From JAVKSM01 sp039583705 (GTDB lineage: Bacteria > Actinomycetota > Actinomycetes > Mycobacteriales > Pseudonocardiaceae), in assembly GCA_039583705.1 (NCBI GenBank), contig JAVKSM010000045.1:1-22395 (forward strand): a stretch of DNA of 22,395 bases, given 5' to 3'. This document shows positions 13,484 to 21,345 of the stretch, piece after piece. Under the pieces are notes generated by a model. That model was not told the origin of the DNA, ran no database searches, and saw nothing but the letters and a program-made list of their open reading frames with translations. The stretch's first letter is position 1. Each line of letters starts with the position of its first letter. Position numbers and translations under genes: made by a program.

Positions 13484-15220
13484 GTGACCGCCGACCACGG
13501 CGCGAGCCACAGCGACGACTACCGAGCCTTTCTCGCCGCCCGTGACTACCTGCTCGCCCACCGGGAGGACTACGACAGCGTCTACCGGGAGTTCCGTTGG
13601 CCGGAGTTGGGCGAGTTCAACTGGGCACTGGACCACGTCGACGCGGTCGGGGCCAACCCGCAGACCGCGGACCGGACGGCGCTGTGGATCGTCGGGCAGG
13701 ACGGGTCGGAGGGCCAGTGGTCCTTCGCGGAGATGTCGGCCCGGTCCAACCAGGTCGCCAACTGGCTGCGCCAGGAAGGAGTGGCCCGCGGCGACCGGCT
13801 CATCCTCATGCTCGGCAACCAGGTGGAGTTGTGGGAGACGATCCTCGCCGCGATGAAGCTCGGTGCGGTGATCATCCCGGCGACCCCGCTGCTCGGGCCG
13901 GCCGACCTCGCCGACCGGGTCGAGCGCGGAGCCGCCCGCCACGTCGTGGTGTGCGCGAGCGCCGCGGGCAAGTTCGACGACGTCGCCGGGGACTACACCC
14001 GGATCGCCGTGGGTGGCGCGGTCGAGGGCTGGCTGGACTACACGCGGGCCTACAACTGCCCCGCGGAGCTCACCCCGGACCGGCCCACCAGAGCGTCGGA
14101 CACGTTGCTGCTGTACTTCACCTCCGGCACCACCGCCACACCGAAGCTGGTGGAGCACACCCACGCGTCCTATCCCGTCGGGCACCTGTCGACGATGTAC
14201 TGGATCGGCCTGTGCCCCGGTGACGTGCACCTGTCCATCGCCTCGCCGGGCTGGGCCAAGCACGCCTGGTCCAACGTGTTCGCGCCGTGGAACGCCGAGG
14301 CGACGATCTTCATATACAACGACACCCGGTTCGACGCCGACCGGCTGCTGGAGACGATGACGCGGTGCGGGGTCGACACCTTCTGCGCCCCGCCGACCGT
14401 CTGGCGGATGCTCGTCCAGGCCGACCTGGGCAAGGCGAAGGTCAGGGCGCGGGAGCTGGTCGGGGCGGGCGAGCCGCTGAACCCGGAAGTGATCGAGCGG
14501 GTCGAGCAGGCGTGGGGGATCCGCATCCGGGACGGGTTCGGGCAGACCGAGACGACGGCGGCGGTGGCGAACACACCGGGACAGCCGATCAAACCCGGGT
14601 CCATGGGACGGCCGGTGCCCGGCTACACCGTCGCGCTGGTCGACCCGGTGACCGGCGAGCCGGGCGACGAGGGCGAGATCTGCCTCGAGCTGGCCGCCCG
14701 GCCGCTGGGCCTCATGGTCGGCTACCGCGACGACGAGGACCGCACCGCCGAGGTGATGTCGGGCGGCTACTACCACACCGGCGACATCGGCTCCCGTGAC
14801 GGCGACGGGTACATCACCTACGTGGGGCGCGCCGACGACGTGTTCAAGGCATCGGACTACCGGATCTCGCCGTTCGAGCTGGAGAGCGTGCTCGTCGAGC
14901 ACGAAGCGGTTGCCGAGGCGGCTGTCGTGCCGTCCCCCGACCCGCTGCGGCTGGCCGTGCCCAAGGCCTACGTCGCGCTCGCATCCGGGTACCAGCCGTC
15001 CCGGGAGACCGCACTGGCGATCCTGCGGCACGCCAGGGAGAACCTCCCCGCCTACCAACGGATCCGCCGCCTGGAGTTCGCGGAGCTACCCAAGACGGTC
15101 TCGGGAAAGATCCGGCGGGTGGAGCTGCGCGGCCGGGAGAGAGAACTGCACCCGGACGCCGAGGCCCGCCCCGAGTCGGAGTACCGCGACGAGGACTTCC
15201 CCGAGCTGTTCGCCACCTGA
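13484..15220 (+). CDS. Medium-chain-type acyl-CoA synthetase (AMP-forming)
   Basis: A 578-residue ANL-superfamily ligase close to the ACSM/acetyl-CoA synthetase group, converting a fatty or aromatic acid, ATP and CoA to acyl-CoA. Motifs: P-loop YFTSGTTATPKLVEH (211-225), DGFGQTET (350-357), GYYHTGDIGSRDGDGY (428-443), the YRISPFELE hinge region (459-467) and catalytic Lys542 in TVSGKIRR. The sequence around SPGWAKHAWSNVFAPW (254-269) is typical of ACSM enzymes. GTG 13484 is preceded by GGGAGGAG at about 13466. It stands alone and is unrelated in sequence type to the ligase at 6269-7771. Confidence 0.9.
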   Translation: MTADHGASHSDDYRAFLAARDYLLAHREDYDSVYREFRWPELGEFNWALDHVDAVGANPQTADRTALWIVGQDGSEGQWSFAEMSARSNQVANWLRQEGVARGDRLILMLGNQVELWETILAAMKLGAVIIPATPLLGPADLADRVERGAARHVVVCASAAGKFDDVAGDYTRIAVGGAVEGWLDYTRAYNCPAELTPDRPTRASDTLLLYFTSGTTATPKLVEHTHASYPVGHLSTMYWIGLCPGDVHLSIASPGWAKHAWSNVFAPWNAEATIFIYNDTRFDADRLLETMTRCGVDTFCAPPTVWRMLVQADLGKAKVRARELVGAGEPLNPEVIERVEQAWGIRIRDGFGQTETTAAVANTPGQPIKPGSMGRPVPGYTVALVDPVTGEPGDEGEICLELAARPLGLMVGYRDDEDRTAEVMSGGYYHTGDIGSRDGDGYITYVGRADDVFKASDYRISPFELESVLVEHEAVAEAAVVPSPDPLRLAVPKAYVALASGYQPSRETALAILRHARENLPAYQRIRRLEFAELPKTVSGKIRRVELRGRERELHPDAEARPESEYRDEDFPELFAT

Positions 15221-15254
15221 GCGCTCTGCGTGCCCGCCGGGTTATGGTCGTCAT

Positions 15255-16175
15255 ATGTCCGAGTGGGACGGCAGGGGGCTGCCACCGGTGGCCGCCGCGC
15301 GGATGGCCCGCTTCCAGGGATCCGGCCTGCGCACCTCACTGCTGCCGGTGTCGGGGGCGGCGGGCGTCGAGTCCGTCGGGCTGCACCCGGTCGGTGAGGT
15401 GATGGGCTGCATCGTCGAGCACATCGGGTGGACCGGCTGGGGCGGTTGCGGCTACTACGGCGTCGGGGGTCTCGGCGGCTTCGGGGGCGCCCTGGGCGGG
15501 ATCGGCGGCTTCGGCGGCATGGGTGGCGGGACCGTCAGCTCGGGACGCGGGGGTGGCCGGGTCGGCCTGGTCGGTTACCGGCCCTACGTCGAGGCGCTCT
15601 ACCGCGGCTACGGCACCGCGGTGGACCGGATGGTCACCGAGGCGCGGGCCATGGACGCGGACGGCGTCGTCGGGGTCGCCGTGAGCGTCTCGCAACTGGG
15701 CAGCGGCAACCGGGAGTTCGTGACGTTGGGCACGGCGGTGCGGGCTGACTGCAGCGCCCGGCCCGCCGAGGTCTTCACCACCGACCTGCCGGGGCAGGAC
15801 GTGGCGAAGCTGCTCCAAGCCGGCTGGGCGCCGGCGGGGATCGCCTTCGGCATCGCGGTGGCCATCCGGCACGACGACTGGGCCACCGTGCGGCAGGCCT
15901 CCTGGGGCGCAGGCAACACCGAGGTCTCCGGCTACACCGAGCTGCTCACCACGGTCCGGGCCGACGCCCGCCACCGCTTCCGGGAGGCGGTGGCCGCGGC
16001 CGGCGCCGACGGCGCGATCGTCTCGAAGATGGGCCTGGAGGTCTGGGAGATCGAGCCCGGCGAGAACCACCGCGACCACGTCGCGGAGTCCACCGTGACA
16101 GGTACGACACTTGTCCGCTTCCACGGCGGACACCGCTCTCCCACCCGTTCGCTGACCGTGCTGCCGCTGCGCTGA
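15255..16175 (+). CDS. YbjQ-like (heavy-metal-binding) two-domain protein with Gly-rich insert
   Basis: A 306-residue protein. Two YbjQ/DUF74-like modules are visible: the first from about residue 20 to 165 (LHPVGEVMGCIVEHIGW ... DGVVGVAVSVSQ ... REFVTLGTAV), the second from about 171 to 290 (EVFTTDLPGQDVAKLL ... DGAIVSKMGLEVWE). Residues 60-104 form a Gly-rich low-complexity insert that replaces a loop of module one. YbjQ proteins form pentamers and are annotated as heavy-metal-binding, but their role is unknown. The ATG at 15255 has no ribosome site; TATGGT at 15243-15248 could be a -10 for a leaderless mRNA. It is the first gene of a three-gene operon. Confidence 0.75.
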   Translation: MSEWDGRGLPPVAAARMARFQGSGLRTSLLPVSGAAGVESVGLHPVGEVMGCIVEHIGWTGWGGCGYYGVGGLGGFGGALGGIGGFGGMGGGTVSSGRGGGRVGLVGYRPYVEALYRGYGTAVDRMVTEARAMDADGVVGVAVSVSQLGSGNREFVTLGTAVRADCSARPAEVFTTDLPGQDVAKLLQAGWAPAGIAFGIAVAIRHDDWATVRQASWGAGNTEVSGYTELLTTVRADARHRFREAVAAAGADGAIVSKMGLEVWEIEPGENHRDHVAESTVTGTTLVRFHGGHRSPTRSLTVLPLR

Positions 16176-16184
16176 GGAGCACTG

Positions 16185-17015
16185 ATGACCGCCGACCCCA
16201 CCGCGCTGGGTGTCCCCGAGGACGCCATGCGCCGGCTCGCCGAGATGCGGCCCGGCCAGGCGACCAGCCTGTTCACATCCGACCTTTCGGTCAACGAGTT
16301 CCTGCTGGTGCGCGAGGCCGGTTTCCGCCCGCTGGGGCTGGTGCTCGGCTCAAGCATCTACCATGTCGGCTTCCAGTTCGGACGCTGGAACCGCAACCAG
16401 GAGCTGGACACGTTGTCGCAGGCGATGTACCACGCCCGCGAGCTGGCGATGACCCGGATGGAGGCCGAGGCGGACCTGCTCGGCGCGGACGGGATCGTCG
16501 GGGTGCGGCTGGAGATCGACTTCAAGGAGTTCGGCAACGACCTCGCCGAGTTCATCGCGGTGGGCACCGCGGTGGTGGCGGACCACGCCACGCCGGACGG
16601 CCGGCCGTGGCGCAACAACCAGGACAAGCCCTTCACCTCCGACCTGTCGGGCCAGGACTTCTGGACGCTCGTCCAGGCCGGTTACGCCCCGCTGGGCATG
16701 GTGATGGGCAGTTGTGTGTACCACATCGCGCACCAGCGGTTCTGGCAGGCGATCGGCAACGTCGGCCAGAATGTGGAGATCCCGCAGTTCACCGAGGCGC
16801 TCTACGACGCCCGCGAGCTGGCGATGAGCCGGATGCAGGCCGAGGCCGAGCACCTGGCCGCGGAGGGGATCGTCGGCGTGCAGTTGCTGTCGCTGGCCCA
16901 CCGCTGGGGCGGGCACACCACCGAGTTCTTCGCGATCGGGACCGCCGTGCGCCCGCTGCGCGCCGACCACATCATCGCCAAGCCGCAGCTCGTGCTCCCG
17001 CTGGTGGACCAGTGA
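16185..17015 (+). CDS. YbjQ-like tandem two-domain protein
   Basis: A 276-residue protein with a clear internal duplication. FTSDLS occurs at 30-35 and 150-155, RPLGLVLGSSIYH matches APLGMVMGSCVYH, ARELAM occurs at 84-89 and 209-214, and EFIAVGTAV matches EFFAIGTAV. Each half is one YbjQ-like module of about 110 residues, joined by a short linker near 135-145. The two halves are more alike than either is to the previous gene's modules. It starts nine bases after the previous stop with GAGGAG as ribosome site, and its stop overlaps the next GTG. Molecular role unknown; the module is annotated as metal-binding in other bacteria. Confidence 0.8.
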   Translation: MTADPTALGVPEDAMRRLAEMRPGQATSLFTSDLSVNEFLLVREAGFRPLGLVLGSSIYHVGFQFGRWNRNQELDTLSQAMYHARELAMTRMEAEADLLGADGIVGVRLEIDFKEFGNDLAEFIAVGTAVVADHATPDGRPWRNNQDKPFTSDLSGQDFWTLVQAGYAPLGMVMGSCVYHIAHQRFWQAIGNVGQNVEIPQFTEALYDARELAMSRMQAEAEHLAAEGIVGVQLLSLAHRWGGHTTEFFAIGTAVRPLRADHIIAKPQLVLPLVDQ

Positions 17016-17443
17016 GCGAGCTGAGCGCCTCCGGGTCCAGTGGCCTGGGGCCGTTGGGGGACGTGCAGCTCGTCGCGGCGATGCTGCGCACCGACCGGGC
17101 CGACGTCGCCTCCTACGCCCGGCTGCTCACCAGCGCGCTGGCCGGCGCGCTGCCCTCCGGGATGGTCGAGGTGGACCACCAGCGCAGCATGGGTGACCGG
17201 CTGGCCGGCCGGGAGGGCACGGTGAGCAGCCTGGTGGTGCACGGCGCCGACCGCGACCTTGCGCTGCGGGCCGGGCGGCGTGGCACCGAGGCTGAGATCC
17301 GGCAGGTGGTGCGGGGTGTGGTGATCAGCCGCCGGTCGATCGGCATCGACGAGTGGGTGGCGGCGCTTGCCGCCGACCTCACGGCGCTGGCCTCTCGGGA
17401 CGCCGCGGCCCGGGAGGTCCTGGGTCGGCTGCTGGGAACGTGA
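17012..17443 (+). CDS. Unknown protein, third gene of the YbjQ-like operon
   Basis: A 143-residue protein whose GTG start overlaps the stop of the tandem YbjQ gene (GTGA). It is soluble and helical-beta in composition. Visible segments are DVQLVAAMLRTDRADVASYARLL, GMVEVDHQRSM, VVHGADRDLALRAG and EWVAALAADLTALASRDA. No known family is recognised. Full translational coupling to two YbjQ-like genes suggests a shared complex or process. An alternative frame over this region reads as Arg/Gly-rich and is not coding. Confidence 0.7.
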   Translation: MSELSASGSSGLGPLGDVQLVAAMLRTDRADVASYARLLTSALAGALPSGMVEVDHQRSMGDRLAGREGTVSSLVVHGADRDLALRAGRRGTEAEIRQVVRGVVISRRSIGIDEWVAALAADLTALASRDAAAREVLGRLLGT

Positions 17444-17466
17444 GGCCTGCTCCCGGACTGTGCCTC

Positions 17467-17500
17467 GGCACCGCGCGCCTCACCGGCACCGCGCCTCACC
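17467..17500. repeat. Short tandem duplication at a convergent gene end
   Basis: GGCACCGCGCGCCTCACC (17467-17484) is followed at once by GGCACCGCGCCTCACC (17485-17500). The second copy contains the stop codon of the minus-strand gene at 17496-17498. Confidence 0.7.
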
Positions 17501-19010
17501 GCTTGAGGAGCACCCGAGCCCGAGCCGACAGCACCCGGTTGACCTGGCTGAGGTCGAATCGGGCGGGGTCGAACTCACCGGCCGACTCCAGGCCGAGCCA
17601 CTCCAGCCGCTCGGCGTGCTCGGCGTCGCCGGGATCGGCGAGGGTCTCCAGCAGCGCCGCGTAGGCCCCGACCCCGCCGCAGTCCTCGGGCGGGCCGGCA
17701 CGGCGGCCGGCCAGGCAGCGTGGGTAGGCGACGCCCGGCTCGGCGGTGAGGACCTCCTGGACGAGGATGTCGTGCTCCCAGTTGTCTCCGAAGTCGTAGG
17801 TGTAGCGGATGCGGTTGCCGGCCCGCGACGCGACGTCGGCCAGCTTCCTGGAGGCCGCACTGCGATGTCCGAGATCGCGGTCGGCCAGGCCGTAGTCGCC
17901 GACGGGCGTGGTGAAGACCCACATGTGGCAGTCCTCCCAGCCGAACGCCGCCTGGATCGTGTGGTGCAACTGCTGGAGGGTGATCCCGGACGGCACCTCG
18001 ATCCGGCGCCAGATCGGTGGCTTCGAGCGCCGCAGCGTGATCTTCAACTGGTGGATGGTCGAGCTGGCCCCGGCCCGCGCCCGGCGCTTGTTCGCGAGAT
18101 CCGGCCCGGTCGCCCCGGTCGCCCCGGTCGCGTCGCCGCCCGGCAGCAGTGCCACCCGCTGCCGTAGCAGCTCCAGATAGTCCGCGACGTCCTCGACCTG
18201 GTCGTCTTGGACCGGGCAGGGGCGCCTTGCCAGCGCCCGGTCCAGGATCGCGCGCGCCGTGGCCGGTTCGTAATCGTGGAACTCCAGCCCGTGTCGCTTG
18301 GCGGACCGCTGGTAGTCGGCGCGGATCCGGCCTGGCTGGTCGGTCACGAAGCAGTCCTTCACCCCGCCGCCGAGACTGTGGTCGATCAGCACGACGAAGG
18401 CGTGCGGCTCGCGGCGGTAGATGAAGGTGAGCGCAACCCCCTGTTGCAGGCCGAGGTCGTCGGCATAGCCGAAACACTGGTCGACCTGCGCGGTGCCCAG
18501 CTCGCTGACCCACGGTGGGTCGGTGAGCCCGGCCGTGACGAGTCGATCGGCGGCCTCGGCCGCTTGCGACCGGACCTCGTGCGGGCCGAGGACGGCCAGC
18601 ACCCGCAGCATCGCCAGTGCCTCAGGCAGGCCGCTGCCCTCGGCCTGCTCGACCAGCGTGGCGAGCAGGCCGGGGAACTCGTCCGGGACCGACGTGGCTT
18701 CCCGCAGCACACCGAGGAACTCCGCGCCGGTCAGCTCCGCGCTCAACGGGTCGGCGCCCGGCTTGCGCAGCGGCTTCCACCCGGCGAGCAGCTCGGTCAG
18801 CGACTGCTGCGGCGACGGCAGTATCCCCACCTCGACCAGATGGTGCAGGACCGCTTGCGGGTCGCTGCCACCGGGCGGTGCTCGCCGCAGGTCCTCTGGC
18901 ACACCAGCCGCCGCCAGCAGCTCCTCCAGCTCGGCGAGCTCCTCAGCGGCCGACCGCTCGCCGCCTCGCCTCCCGAGGTTCTTCCGTTGCCCGCCACGCG
19001 TGTCCGGCAT
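17496..19010 (-). CDS. Plasmid pRiA4b ORF-3 family protein with a long N-terminal region
   Basis: A 504-residue protein. The last 185 residues (from about 318, TIHQLKITLRRSKPPIWRRI) match the pRiA4b ORF-3-like domain, with the signature IRYTYDFGDNWEHDI and the closing GPPEDCGGVGAY and FDPARFDL motifs. The domain is known from plasmids and from IS1096 TnpR-type passenger proteins; its biochemical role is unsettled. The first 300 residues are a helical region (LAELEELLAAAGVPEDL, LATLVEQAEGSG) plus a beta-rich part, and a GATGATGATG linker precedes the domain. ATG 19010 is chosen; an upstream in-frame extension to 19157 is Arg/Ser-rich and unlikely. No transposon ends are seen nearby. Confidence 0.8.
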   Translation of the reverse strand: MPDTRGGQRKNLGRRGGERSAAEELAELEELLAAAGVPEDLRRAPPGGSDPQAVLHHLVEVGILPSPQQSLTELLAGWKPLRKPGADPLSAELTGAEFLGVLREATSVPDEFPGLLATLVEQAEGSGLPEALAMLRVLAVLGPHEVRSQAAEAADRLVTAGLTDPPWVSELGTAQVDQCFGYADDLGLQQGVALTFIYRREPHAFVVLIDHSLGGGVKDCFVTDQPGRIRADYQRSAKRHGLEFHDYEPATARAILDRALARRPCPVQDDQVEDVADYLELLRQRVALLPGGDATGATGATGPDLANKRRARAGASSTIHQLKITLRRSKPPIWRRIEVPSGITLQQLHHTIQAAFGWEDCHMWVFTTPVGDYGLADRDLGHRSAASRKLADVASRAGNRIRYTYDFGDNWEHDILVQEVLTAEPGVAYPRCLAGRRAGPPEDCGGVGAYAALLETLADPGDAEHAERLEWLGLESAGEFDPARFDLSQVNRVLSARARVLLKR

Positions 19011-19264
19011 GGCGAAGCATCCTGTCACCCGTCGCGGGAGCCGTGGGCGGCAGGGCACGTAGCGCCGGGAATGAGTACTTCGCCACACCGGAAAGTTCGC
19101 CCTGGTGCACACGTTTAGCCGACTCCGCCCGCGCGTATCCCGGCTACGGGAGGTCAACCGCCACGATTGACAGCCACAACAGCCGCCGGCACCGGCGCAT
19201 CCCTAGAGGTGGCGGCTTGGCGCTCCTGCCACGGTGTCGGCCCAATACTACGGAGACGGTAGGA

Positions 19265-20107
19265 ATGACCACCAATCCCGCACGAGGGACTCCCGCGGCA
19301 GGGGACCCCATGGCCGGGGTTCCCGTGCCGGGTGCCCATGCGCAGCACCAGGACATGGGCAGCCACTACTACGGCCGGGGATACCAGGATGGGGCGGTCG
19401 ACTGGGACAGCCAGGAGTCCTGGGCTGCCCGCACTCGTATCGTCCTGAGCCCGGTAGCAGCGCCGTCGATCTTGGGGCTCTTCGGGTTCGCCAGCGCGAC
19501 CTTCATGGTCGCGTCGTTGCTCGCCGGCTGGTGGGGCACCCCGACGACCGCGGCGCCCATCCTGGCGCCATTCGTGTTGTTCTTCGGCGGCCTGGCACAA
19601 CTGCTGGCCGGAATGTGGTCCTACAAGGCCCGGCACGGTGTCGCCACGGCCTTCCACGGTACCTGGGGCTCGTTCTGGTTGGCCTGGGGGCTGCTCGGGC
19701 TGCTCGTCGGCGGGGGCATCTTCCCGACCAGCGCGCTGAGCTCCCGCGCACTCGGATTCTGGTTGATCGTCGCCGCGGTGGTGACGATCTTCATCGGGTT
19801 CGCGTCGCTCGCCGACAACCTCGCCATGTTCGTTGTGGCGGGGCTGCTCGCCGGCGGCGCGTCGCTGCTCGCGGCCGGCTTCGTCGGCGGGATCGGCGGC
19901 GCAGTCGTGGCCGGGGGCTGGGTGCTCGTGGCCAGCGCCGCCGCGGCCTTCTACACGGGTGGCGCGTTGATGCTGGCGGGCGCCTTCAACGGTCGGACGA
20001 TCCTGCCGCTCGGCTCGCTGAGCGCCGCCGGGAACGTCCCAGGCCGCAAGGCGATGGAGCCCATGAGCTACCCGGGTGGGATGCCGGGCGCGAAGGCCGG
20101 CCAGTAG
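19265..20107 (+). CDS. GPR1/FUN34/YaaH (SatP) family acetate/succinate transporter
   Basis: A 280-residue membrane protein. An N-terminal soluble tail of about 60 residues (Gly/Tyr/His-rich, YYGRGYQDGAVDWDS) precedes the family entry motif ILGLFGFASATF, then six hydrophobic helices to about residue 245, including FVLFFGGLAQLLAGMWSY and AFHGTWGSFWLAWG. The family moves acetate, succinate or ammonium across the plasma membrane. A purine-rich GGAGACGGTAGGA lies just before ATG 19265; earlier in-frame starts would add a non-family Arg/Pro-rich region. The 254-base gap upstream is divergent from the pRiA4b gene and shows no clear promoter. The 3' end runs into tandem repeats. Confidence 0.85.
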   Translation: MTTNPARGTPAAGDPMAGVPVPGAHAQHQDMGSHYYGRGYQDGAVDWDSQESWAARTRIVLSPVAAPSILGLFGFASATFMVASLLAGWWGTPTTAAPILAPFVLFFGGLAQLLAGMWSYKARHGVATAFHGTWGSFWLAWGLLGLLVGGGIFPTSALSSRALGFWLIVAAVVTIFIGFASLADNLAMFVVAGLLAGGASLLAAGFVGGIGGAVVAGGWVLVASAAAAFYTGGALMLAGAFNGRTILPLGSLSAAGNVPGRKAMEPMSYPGGMPGAKAGQ

Positions 20108-20171
20108 AGGTTCGGCCAGTAGAGGTTCGGCCAGGAAGGTTCAGTCAGGAAGGTTCGGCCGGTAGGGGTCC
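20099..20171. repeat. Five-copy 14-15 base tandem repeat at the SatP gene end
   Basis: Copies start at 20099, 20114, 20129, 20143 and 20157. The first two are identical (GGCCAGTAGAGGTTC) and the later ones are degenerate. The first copy contains the TAG stop (20105-20107), so the repeat grew from the gene's end. Confidence 0.8.
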
Positions 20172-20297
20172 GGCCAGGAGGCCGGGAACAAGCCGAAGCG
20201 GGTGCCCGGGTTGCGCGGCAGCGCACCCGGGTACCCGCACGTCTATGGATCCCGACCCGCAGAGGCGCGCCGGGGAACCCGGCGTGCGGCGCGAGCT

Positions 20298-20912
20298 GTG
20301 ACGGCCGCCGACCTCGCAGGGCTGCGCGAGGCGGCGGCCCGGTGCACCCGGTGCGGGCTCTACCGCGACGCGACCCAGACGGTCTTCGGGGCGGGGATGG
20401 CGGGCGCCTGGCTCATGCTCGTCGGCGAGCAGCCCGGAGACCGGGAGGATCTGGCCGGCGAGCCGTTCGTCGGTCCGGCCGGGGGGCTGCTGGACCGCGC
20501 GTTGACCGAGGCCGGCATCGAGCGGGACGGCATCTACGTGACCAACGCCGTCAAGCACTTCAAGTTCACCCGGCAGGGCAAGCGGCGGATCCACCAGCGC
20601 CCGACGGTCGCCGAGGTGCGCGCCTGCCGCCCCTGGTTGGACGCCGAGTTGTCGGCTGTCGCCCCCGAGGTGGTCGTGGTGATGGGCGCGACCGCGGGCA
20701 AGGCCGTGCTGGGCCCCTCGTTCCGGGTGACGCGGCAGCGCGGCGAGCCGCTGCGGTGGAACGAGCGGCTGCTCGTCGCCACCGTGCACCCGTCGTCCGT
20801 GCTACGGGCGCCGGACGACCAGCGGGCCGCGGCGTTCGCCGGCCTCGTCGACGACCTGCGGGTGGCGCGGGAGACGGCGGGGCGGCCGATGGCGCCACCG
20901 GAGCCCGGCTAG
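20298..20912 (+). CDS. udgX: UdgX-type uracil-DNA glycosylase
   Basis: A 204-residue protein of the UdgX branch of uracil-DNA glycosylases. The iron-sulfur Cys pair is CTRC (residues 16 and 19), with another Cys at 110 (ACRPWL). GEQPGDREDLAGEPFVGPAG (43-62) forms the catalytic loop and HPSSVLR (164-170) the second motif. The KRRIHQ loop at 95-100 is the UdgX hallmark; the His (here His99) makes a covalent bond to the DNA sugar after uracil release in the Mycobacterium smegmatis enzyme. The start is taken as GTG 20298; GTG 20202 would add a low-complexity extension. A fourth Cys for the cluster is not seen near Cys110. Confidence 0.9.
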   Translation: MTAADLAGLREAAARCTRCGLYRDATQTVFGAGMAGAWLMLVGEQPGDREDLAGEPFVGPAGGLLDRALTEAGIERDGIYVTNAVKHFKFTRQGKRRIHQRPTVAEVRACRPWLDAELSAVAPEVVVVMGATAGKAVLGPSFRVTRQRGEPLRWNERLLVATVHPSSVLRAPDDQRAAAFAGLVDDLRVARETAGRPMAPPEPG

Positions 20913-20950
20913 CCGCAGGCGCGACCGGAGCCCGGCCAGCCGCAGGTGCC
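20897..20950. repeat. 27-base tandem duplication across the UdgX stop codon
   Basis: Unit 1 (20897-20923) and unit 2 (20924-20950) share 24 of 27 bases. Unit 1 contains the stop TAG where unit 2 has CAG. The length is a multiple of three and the second unit continues the Pro/Gly/Gln-coding pattern. Confidence 0.75.
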
Positions 20951-20995
20951 GCCGCACGCCAGGGCCGCCCGTTTCCGGACCTGCTCACCGGGGTA

Positions 20996-21020
20996 CGTGC
21001 GATCCCGTGAGGATCGCACG
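20996..21020 (+). promoter_or_regulatory. Perfect hairpin presenting the start codon of the VKOR-like gene
   Basis: CGTGCGATCC (20996-21005) and GGATCGCACG (21011-21020) form a perfect 10-base inverted repeat with loop CGTGA. The GTG start of the next gene (21007-21009) lies inside the loop. It could be an operator or an mRNA structure that controls initiation. Confidence 0.55.
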
Positions 21021-21345
21021 CAAGCCCTCCCCGCTGGCCCGGCGCGACTCGCTGACCTTCCGCTCCGGCAGCGGCGGCCCGCTTCGCCGGCAGCGCGCGG
21101 CAGTCGCCTGCGCTCTGGGTGCGACCGCGTCGCTCGGCGCCGTCGCGCTCTACCAGACCGGGCTGCTCACCGCGGGGAAGGCCGGCGTCGACACCCTCGC
21201 CGGGCTATACCTGTTCGGCGAGCAACTCGTCAAGCACCGCACGGTCTGTCCCTGGTGCACGGCGGCCGCTGCGGCGCACCTGGCGACCGTGGCCCTCACG
21301 GCGCCGGATGCGCTCGCCGCGGTGCGACCGCCGACGCTGGGGTGA
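21007..21345 (+). CDS. Small membrane protein with VKOR-like CPWC motif
   Basis: A 112-residue protein. After a basic N-terminus with DSLTFRSGSGGPLRRQRAAV, it has a hydrophobic helix (about 31-50), a short loop, a second hydrophobic segment (about 61-73) and VCPWCTAAAAAHLATVAL, in which Cys81 and Cys84 form a CxxC at a membrane edge. This resembles the C-terminal half of vitamin K epoxide reductase family proteins, which oxidise thiols in the cell envelope. The full VKOR bundle has four helices and an extra Cys pair, which are missing, so it is a half-length relative. The stop overlaps the next GTG. No strong ribosome site is seen. Confidence 0.6.
   Translation: MRIARKPSPLARRDSLTFRSGSGGPLRRQRAAVACALGATASLGAVALYQTGLLTAGKAGVDTLAGLYLFGEQLVKHRTVCPWCTAAAAAHLATVALTAPDALAAVRPPTLG

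Noticed and set aside
14796..15254. An upstream in-frame extension of the first YbjQ-like gene.
   Set aside because: It lies inside the acyl-CoA synthetase in another frame and has Ser/Arg/Thr-rich shadow composition.
17496..19010. An insertion sequence carrying the pRiA4b ORF-3 protein.
   Set aside because: No transposase, terminal inverted repeats or target duplications are seen around the gene.
18617..19264. An upstream in-frame extension of the SatP gene.
   Set aside because: It is antisense to the pRiA4b gene, Arg/Pro/Ala-rich, and the family and ribosome site begin at ATG 19265.
20946..21341. An upstream extension of the BON-methyltransferase frame.
   Set aside because: It overlaps the VKOR-like gene in another frame; the GTGA overlap at 21342 gives a better start.
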